From: DATAEK01 sp036258055
Lineage (GTDB): Bacteria > Acidobacteriota > Vicinamibacteria > Vicinamibacterales > 2-12-FULL-66-21
Direction of reading: 5' to 3'
Assembly: GCA_036258055.1 (NCBI GenBank)
Contig: DATAEK010000166.1
Location: 1 to 9,337 of the forward strand
DNA length: 9,337 bases
The position numbers and the translations under genes are program-made. Shown here in pieces: positions 5,092 through 9,337 of the stretch. The first letter of the stretch is position 1. The number at the start of each line of letters is the position of its first letter. Under the pieces are notes generated by a model. That model was given only the letters and a program-made list of their open reading frames with translations, was not told the origin of the DNA and did not search any database.

Positions 5092-7125
5092 GTGAGCTCC
5101 CTCGACAATCTGCGGAAGGAAGCAAAGCGCTGGCTGAGAGCGCTTAGCGAACAGGACGCGACGGCGCGGGCGCGGCTCGAACAGGCCTATCCGAAAGCGC
5201 CCGCGAATCCGGTACTGCGTGACGTGCAGCACGCGCTGGCCCGCGAGCGCGGTTTCGAGAGCTGGGTCGCGCTCAAAGCATCACTCGAGCAGCGCCAGGA
5301 TCTGGACGCGCGCATCGCGGCGACTGGCGGACGCACCGACGAGGAGCGGGTCGCGACGTTTCTCTCGTTCGCCTGCTGGGATCATCACACGCACGGGGCC
5401 GGCGATCACCGGATGTGCGACCGCGCGGCCGCGCGTCTGCTGGCGCAGCATCCCGAGATAGCGCGCGACAGCATCTACACGGCGGTCGTGTGTGGCGAGC
5501 TGGCCGAGGTCGAGCGCCGGATTGCCGCACGGCCCGAAGCGGCTCGCGAGCCGGGAGGCTCACGAGGCTGGACCCCGATCCTGTATCTCTGTTACACGCG
5601 ATTTTCGCACCCGTCCACGCTCGCAAACGCCGTCACGATCGCGCGGCTGCTGCTGGATCACGGGGCGAACCCGAACGATTTCTACATGGCCGGCGACGCG
5701 CGGTACTCGGCGCTCGTTGGCGTGGCCGGCGAAGGGGAACAGGACTCGCCCGCACAACCGTACAAGCGTGAGCTGTTCCAGCTGCTGCTCGAACGGGGCG
5801 CGGAGCCGTTCGACATTCAGGTTCTCTACAACACGCACTTCAACGGCGACGTGCTCTGGTGGCTCGAGCTGGTGTATGCGCACACGGTCGGGAGCGGGCA
5901 TTCCGCGGAATGGACGGGCCCGGCATGGTCGAAGTTCGACATGGGCGGTTACGGACCGGGCGGGCCGTACCTGTTCGGTATTGCCGTGAAGAAGAACGAT
6001 CTCACCCTCGCGCGGTGGCTGCTCGCTCACGGGGCCAGGCCCAGGCCCGACCCCACCTACTCGCATCCGAAATTCAATCCGAAGATGACCCTCTATCAAC
6101 AGGCGCGGCGGGAGGGCTTCGACGAGATGGCGGAATTGCTCGCGGAGGCGGGCGCGACGGTGAGCGAGCCCGAGCTGACCGACGAGGAGATCTTCGTTCG
6201 CGGCTGTTTCCGGCTCGATCGAAAGGAAGTCGAGGCGCAGCTCGCGAAGCATCCGGAGTACCTGCGATCGTCGAAGGCCTTGATTGAAGCCGCCAGAAGA
6301 GATCGCGCGGATGTGATCGCGTTCCTGCTCGATCTCGGGGTGCCGATCGAGGTCGAGGCGCCTGATGGCGATCGGGCCCTGCACCACGCGGCGGCGCACA
6401 ACGCGCTGCGCGCCGCCAAGCTCCTCATCGAGCGCGGTGCTGAAGTCGATCCGCGGGAGCGCGCCTACAACGGCACGCCGATCGGGTGGGCGGGTCACAG
6501 CGATCGGCCCGAGATGCTGGACTTCCTGAGCCAGTACAGCCGGAACGTCTGGACGCTCTCGTTTCGCGGCTACGTCGATCGCCTGCGCGAGGTCCTCCGC
6601 GATGAGCCGGATCGCGCGAAGGAGGTCGCGAGCAGCGGAGAGACGCCGCTTTGGTGGCTGCCAGATGACGAGGCAAGGGCGATGGAGATTGTCGAGCTGC
6701 TCCTGGCGCACGGCGCGGATCCGGCGGTTCGCAACGCACACGGCGGCACGGCTGCCGACTGGGCGCTGAAACGCGGCATGCGCGACGTGGCGCGACGGCT
6801 CGGCGTGTTCGGCAGGCCGGAGCAGCCGCGAGCGAAAACGTCGCCCGACCTGAAGGACTACGAGCAGGTGGCGCAAAACCTGGTGTTCGCGTTCGAGACC
6901 GGCCAGCCGGCGGCCATGCAACAGCTGATGACGCACTTCGGCGGCACCATCACCTGGGAGGCGTTGCGCAAGGAAATCCGCCAGCGGCTCGAGGCGCTTG
7001 GACCGGACAGACCGGACGGCTACTTCGCGCTCCCGCACGCGCAGCTGCTGATCGCTCGCAGCGCAGGATTCGACAGCTGGGACGCGCTCGTCGCCGCGCA
7101 TGAGCCTGCCGGCTCGTCGTCCTGA
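5092..7125 (+). CDS. Ankyrin-repeat protein with duplicated terminal helical motifs
   Basis: A 677-residue protein with no signal peptide or membrane helix, so probably cytoplasmic. Residues 1-68 form a helical segment with the motif VQHALARERGFESWVALK. Residues 85-125 hold a CWDHH...GDHR block rich in His, Cys and Asp. Ankyrin-type helices follow: WTPILYLCYTRF to LLLDHGANPN (160-195), ELFQLLLERGAEPF (227-240), LARWLLAHGARP (306-317), ADVIAFLLDLGVPIE (406-420), LHHAAAHNALRAAKLLIERG (430-449) and MEIVELLLAHGADP (531-544). Non-repeat blocks (241-292) interrupt the array. Residues 585-670 end in AQLLIARSAGFDSWDALVA, which mirrors the N-terminal motif. Ankyrin repeats bind proteins; no catalytic domain is recognisable and the partner is unknown. 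The architecture looks like a conserved family of unknown role that I recall from Acidobacteriota and relatives. It stands alone between two gaps. Confidence 0.93.
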   Translation: MSSLDNLRKEAKRWLRALSEQDATARARLEQAYPKAPANPVLRDVQHALARERGFESWVALKASLEQRQDLDARIAATGGRTDEERVATFLSFACWDHHTHGAGDHRMCDRAAARLLAQHPEIARDSIYTAVVCGELAEVERRIAARPEAAREPGGSRGWTPILYLCYTRFSHPSTLANAVTIARLLLDHGANPNDFYMAGDARYSALVGVAGEGEQDSPAQPYKRELFQLLLERGAEPFDIQVLYNTHFNGDVLWWLELVYAHTVGSGHSAEWTGPAWSKFDMGGYGPGGPYLFGIAVKKNDLTLARWLLAHGARPRPDPTYSHPKFNPKMTLYQQARREGFDEMAELLAEAGATVSEPELTDEEIFVRGCFRLDRKEVEAQLAKHPEYLRSSKALIEAARRDRADVIAFLLDLGVPIEVEAPDGDRALHHAAAHNALRAAKLLIERGAEVDPRERAYNGTPIGWAGHSDRPEMLDFLSQYSRNVWTLSFRGYVDRLREVLRDEPDRAKEVASSGETPLWWLPDDEARAMEIVELLLAHGADPAVRNAHGGTAADWALKRGMRDVARRLGVFGRPEQPRAKTSPDLKDYEQVAQNLVFAFETGQPAAMQQLMTHFGGTITWEALRKEIRQRLEALGPDRPDGYFALPHAQLLIARSAGFDSWDALVAAHEPAGSSS

Positions 7126-7131
7126 CGGGCA

Positions 7132-7141
7132 CGGCGCGCCG
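7132..7141. repeat. 10-base perfect palindrome after the ankyrin stop
   Basis: CGGCGCGCCG sits 6 bases after the stop, flanked by GGCA and TGCC, which can extend pairing imperfectly. It may act as a weak 3'-end hairpin. No U-tract is present, so termination is uncertain. Confidence 0.25.
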
Positions 7142-7175
7142 GCCTGCCACTGGATCAAAAGCCTGGTGTTCGAAC

Positions 7176-7181
7176 TATAGT
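7176..7181 (+). promoter_or_regulatory. Candidate -10 box for the 234-residue secreted protein
   Basis: TATAGT matches five of six bases of the sigma-70 -10 consensus. It lies in a locally AT-richer stretch between the ankyrin gene and the next gene. No good -35 is seen at 16-18 bases; TGGATC at 7151-7156 has three matches and 19-base spacing. A start near 7188 would give a leader of just under 60 bases. Confidence 0.4.
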
Positions 7182-7224
7182 GTGGGGTTCAGGATGCTGT
7201 CGCATCTTGATGGCGCCGCTAACG

Positions 7225-7239
7225 CTTTCAGTGAAAGGA
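7225..7239 (+). promoter_or_regulatory. Ribosome binding site overlapped by a small hairpin
   Basis: AAAGGA (7234-7239) lies six bases before the ATG at 7246 and fixes that start. CTTTC (7225-7229) pairs perfectly with GAAAG (7233-7237) over an AGT loop, covering the first four bases of the site. This small stem could lower translation initiation, though five pairs form only a weak barrier. Confidence 0.5.
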
Positions 7240-7245
7240 CACATC

Positions 7246-7950
7246 ATGCGTCTCGTCCACGGTTCCGCGCTCGCAGTTGCACTCGCCATCCTCGTCCCCC
7301 CCGCGATTGGGGCGCAGGGACAGGAGACCGCCCGTGCCGTTGCCGGAGGCGGGGTTTCCGTCCCGGGTTGGACAGGGAAAATCGACGCCAGTGAGGAGAA
7401 GAGCGGAGCGACCCTGAAAAGCGCGAAGCTCTCGGGTGATCCCAAGAACCTCAGCGTGACGACGGGCCCTGCGGTCGCGTACTGGAATCCGGCGAACAAG
7501 GCCAGCGGCGATTACACCGTCAAGGCGACGTTCAACGAAGCCAAGTACATGAACCTCAACGATCACCCGCACCCGTACGGAATCTTCATCGGCGGGAACG
7601 ACCTGGGGACAGAGAACCAGACCTACCTCTACTGTGCTGCCTACGGCAACGGCAACTTCATCGTCCGCGGTTTCGGACCCGCACCATTCCGCCTGAACGG
7701 CGGTCGAGGCGAAGCGAATGCCGCGGTGCACAAGGCTGCGGGTCAGGGTCAGCCGGTGTCGCAGGAGATTGCGCTCTCGGTCAAGGGTGACAAGGTCGAG
7801 TGCTCGATCAACGGCACCGTCGTCGGGTCGTACGACAAGGCCGCCGTGGTTGGTGAGGGCAAGCTGAAGTCGACCGACGGCATTTATGGGATCCGGTTCG
7901 CGCACAACACCGAAGCGACCGTGACCGGCCTGGCGATGACCAAAAACTGA
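7246..7950 (+). CDS. Secreted beta-rich protein of unrecognised family
   Basis: A 234-residue protein with a signal peptide: basic start (MRLVH), hydrophobic run (ALAVALAILV), and PPAIGAQG with cleavage near residue 23-25. The mature part alternates hydrophobic and polar residues as in a beta-sandwich. Notable blocks are TTGPAVAYWNP (72-82), DHPHPYGIFIGGNDLG (106-121), YLYCAAYGNGNFIVRGFGP (127-145) and DGIYGIRFAHN (211-221). The overall pattern (YTVKATF, a polar ligand-like loop, INGTVVGSYD, then TDGIYGIRF) suggests a concanavalin A/LamG or DUF1080-like jelly roll, but I cannot assign a family. Cys130 and Cys186 could form a disulfide. The ATG at 7246 is chosen over an in-frame GTG at 7180 because it has a Shine-Dalgarno and starts the signal peptide. 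It probably acts in the periplasm or outside; a carbohydrate-binding role is only a guess. Confidence 0.85.
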   Translation: MRLVHGSALAVALAILVPPAIGAQGQETARAVAGGGVSVPGWTGKIDASEEKSGATLKSAKLSGDPKNLSVTTGPAVAYWNPANKASGDYTVKATFNEAKYMNLNDHPHPYGIFIGGNDLGTENQTYLYCAAYGNGNFIVRGFGPAPFRLNGGRGEANAAVHKAAGQGQPVSQEIALSVKGDKVECSINGTVVGSYDKAAVVGEGKLKSTDGIYGIRFAHNTEATVTGLAMTKN

Positions 7951-8011
7951 TCGCAGCGGCCGCGCGTGAGCACGAACGACGGCGATGGCGCGTTGGCCTG
8001 GGCGCGCCCAC

Positions 8012-8043
8012 GGCGCGCCCCCGCCGGAGCGGAGCGGGGCGCC
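8012..8043 (+). terminator. Strong GC stem-loop between the secreted protein and the hydrolase
   Basis: GGCGCGCCCCCGC (8012-8024) pairs with GCGGGGCGCC (8034-8043), with extra left-arm bases bulged and a loop of about nine bases. It lies 61 bases after the stop at 7950. There is no U-tract, so it is either a non-canonical terminator, a REP-type element or an mRNA stabiliser. Confidence 0.35.
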
Positions 8044-8079
8044 GGGGTCCCCGCGAGCGACGGCGATGGGGGGTCCGGC

Positions 8080-8093
8080 GGGGCGAAGCCCCC
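8080..8093 (+). repeat. Short GGGGC-GAA-GCCCC hairpin before the hydrolase start
   Basis: Five G/C pairs close a GAA loop about 20 bases before the ATG at 8115 and just ahead of its ribosome binding site (GGAG, 8104-8107). It could affect translation or mark the end of the repeat-rich spacer. Confidence 0.35.
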
Positions 8094-8114
8094 GGTACAG
8101 GACGGAGCGTTGCC

Positions 8115-9337
8115 ATGCTGACGAAGTCGTTCGGATTGGCCGCCGGCCTCGCACTTTTCACGATCGCCGCGAGCCATCGCACCACGGCAGACATCGGAAA
8201 ACCGGGTCTCACACCCGTACCGTGTCCGGATCGGGCGTGGGAAACCACCGATCCCGCATTCGATCCTCTGCCGCACGCGAAGGTGTCGTTCGGCCAGTAC
8301 GACGGCGGCGTCTATCGCATCGAAAAGCCTGACGACTGGAACGGCGAGCTGGTGCTGTGGGCGCATGGCTACGCACCCGAAGGCGGCCCGCAAGGTGGAC
8401 GCCTGCGGGTGGACACGCCCGGCGGCGGCCGTGGGACGAGCCCCTTCCGCCAGCATCTGATCGAGCGTGGTTTCGCCTGGGCCGCGTCGAGCTATCGGTG
8501 CAACGGGTACGTGCCAGGCACCGGCCTCCTCGACACCATCGCGCTCGTCGATCTCTTCACCAAATTCAACGAATCGAAAGCGCCGGCGCGCGTCTACCTG
8601 ACCGGCGGATCCATGGGCGGTCATGTCACCGTGCTCGGCATGCAGGAGTTTCCGACGAAGTTCGCCGGTGGCCTCGCGCTGTGTGCGTCCGGTCCTGGAG
8701 AGATGGATTTTCTCAGCTCGGTCGGCACCGCGGCTGAACTGATCGCCGGCGTGCGCGTGTCCGACGCCACGCACGATCAGGACGTGGCGAAGCTGGCCGA
8801 CGTTCTGGGCAAGCCTCCGTCGTATACGCAGAAGGGCCGTCAGCTGGCGAGCGTCCAATTGCAAATCAGCGGCGGGCCCCGGCCGTTCGCGATGGAGGGG
8901 CTGTCGTCGCGCTTCATCGAGAACGCCAGCTTCGCGGTCGACGACAACAGCAAGTTGATCTGGGCCCGTGTGGCGACCAACGCCGACACGAGCTACGCGA
9001 TCGAGGACGGCCTCGGCATGACCGCCAAAGAGATCAACGATCACGTTCGGCGAAAAGCTGCCGATCGGGAGGCGCGAAGCGATCGCGGGCCGTACGAAGA
9101 AGCGATTCCCTTCGATGGGAAACTCGAACGGCCGCTCCTGACGATCCACAACACCGGCGATCTCTACGTGCCCATCTCGCTCGAACGGACGCTGAAGCAC
9201 GCGGTCGACTCGGCCGGGCGCTCCCCGTATCTCGTGCAGCGCATCGTGAGAAGCGCCGGTCACTGCTCGTTCAGCCCGCAGGAATTGAATCGCGGCTTCG
9301 ACGATCTGGTTGTCTGGGCGCGTGGCGGATCCAGGCC
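8115..9337 (+). CDS. Secreted alpha/beta hydrolase, 3'-partial
   Basis: The frame starts at the ATG at 8115, seven bases after GGAG (8104-8107), and stays open to the right edge: 407 residues are visible and the C-terminus is missing. The N-terminus is a signal peptide (Lys4, hydrophobic GLAAGLALFTIAA, cleavage near Ala25). WNGELVLWAHGY holds the oxyanion HG (84-85). TGGSMGGH is the nucleophile elbow with Ser166, HNTGDLYVP supplies Asp349, and SAGHCSF supplies His383. Order and spacing fit a complete Ser-Asp-His triad, so the protein is probably an active esterase or lipase-like hydrolase acting outside the cytoplasm. About 180 residues separate Ser166 from Asp349, so a helical lid domain is likely. 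The substrate is unknown. It is probably transcribed separately from the upstream gene because of the structured spacer. Confidence 0.92.
   Translation, partial: MLTKSFGLAAGLALFTIAASHRTTADIGKPGLTPVPCPDRAWETTDPAFDPLPHAKVSFGQYDGGVYRIEKPDDWNGELVLWAHGYAPEGGPQGGRLRVDTPGGGRGTSPFRQHLIERGFAWAASSYRCNGYVPGTGLLDTIALVDLFTKFNESKAPARVYLTGGSMGGHVTVLGMQEFPTKFAGGLALCASGPGEMDFLSSVGTAAELIAGVRVSDATHDQDVAKLADVLGKPPSYTQKGRQLASVQLQISGGPRPFAMEGLSSRFIENASFAVDDNSKLIWARVATNADTSYAIEDGLGMTAKEINDHVRRKAADREARSDRGPYEEAIPFDGKLERPLLTIHNTGDLYVPISLERTLKHAVDSAGRSPYLVQRIVRSAGHCSFSPQELNRGFDDLVVWARGGSR

Larger units (their letters stand above)
7951..8114. other. Very GC-rich spacer with a direct repeat and stem-loops
   Basis: This stretch is almost pure G/C in places. 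A 12-base direct repeat, CGACGGCGATGG, occurs at 7977-7988 and 8058-8069; 16 of 18 bases match if extended left. Between the copies lie the palindrome GGGCGCGCCC (8000-8009) and a long hairpin (8012-8043). After the second copy is GGGGC-GAA-GCCCC. No credible gene covers it. It likely separates the transcripts on either side and may be a copy of a dispersed intergenic repeat. Confidence 0.5.

Noticed and set aside
5560..7158. Long minus-strand open frame opposite the ankyrin gene
   Set aside because: Shadow of the + gene caused by high GC; no domain recognised.
7180..7245. Upstream GTG start for the secreted 234-residue protein
   Set aside because: No Shine-Dalgarno, overlaps the TATAGT box, and adds 22 residues before a good signal peptide.
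7884..9263. Long minus-strand open frame opposite the hydrolase
   Set aside because: The + frame has a signal peptide, a Shine-Dalgarno and a full catalytic triad; the minus product is featureless.
1..9337. CRISPR array, insertion sequence, integrase or phage genes
   Set aside because: No regularly spaced repeats and no transposase or recombinase motif in any frame I read.

Overview
This is a GC-rich bacterial chromosomal window with five protein genes, all on the + strand. Two of them are cut by the window edges. Third codon positions are mostly G or C, which gives long meaningless open frames on the opposite strand. The gene content suggests a soil-type member of Acidobacteriota, most likely near Vicinamibacteria: a kinase-type FlgO-like/TPR membrane protein, a secreted GH31 glycosidase, a large cytoplasmic ankyrin protein and small secreted proteins. 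The taxon is inferred from gene style; there is no marker gene.

Layout. (1) 1-2162: C-terminal part of a single-pass membrane protein. It has a cytoplasmic-side linker, one membrane helix, an FlgO/TolB-N-like domain and a long TPR array, and is probably the output half of a Ser/Thr kinase. (2) 2173-4515: exported GH31 alpha-glycosidase, starting 10 bases after gene 1 and probably co-transcribed with it. (3) 4516-5091: a 576-base gap with no credible gene but many short repeats and inverted repeats, including a 13-bp imperfect palindrome beside a TTGACA box. (4) 5092-7125: 677-residue ankyrin-repeat protein with a helical motif duplicated at its two ends and a His/Cys/Asp-rich block. (5) 7126-7245: short gap with a TATAGT -10-like box and a hairpin that overlaps the ribosome binding site. 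(6) 7246-7950: 234-residue secreted protein of a family I cannot name. (7) 7951-8114: very GC-rich spacer with a direct repeat and strong stem-loops. (8) 8115-9337: secreted alpha/beta hydrolase with a complete Ser-Asp-His triad, running off the right edge.

Working together. Genes 1 and 2 could form a sensing/degradation pair at the envelope. The secreted protein and the hydrolase also act outside the cytoplasm. The ankyrin gene looks like an independent unit. There is no defence island, integrase, transposase, CRISPR array or RNA gene. The most unusual parts are the structured gap at 4516-5091 and the architecture of the ankyrin protein.
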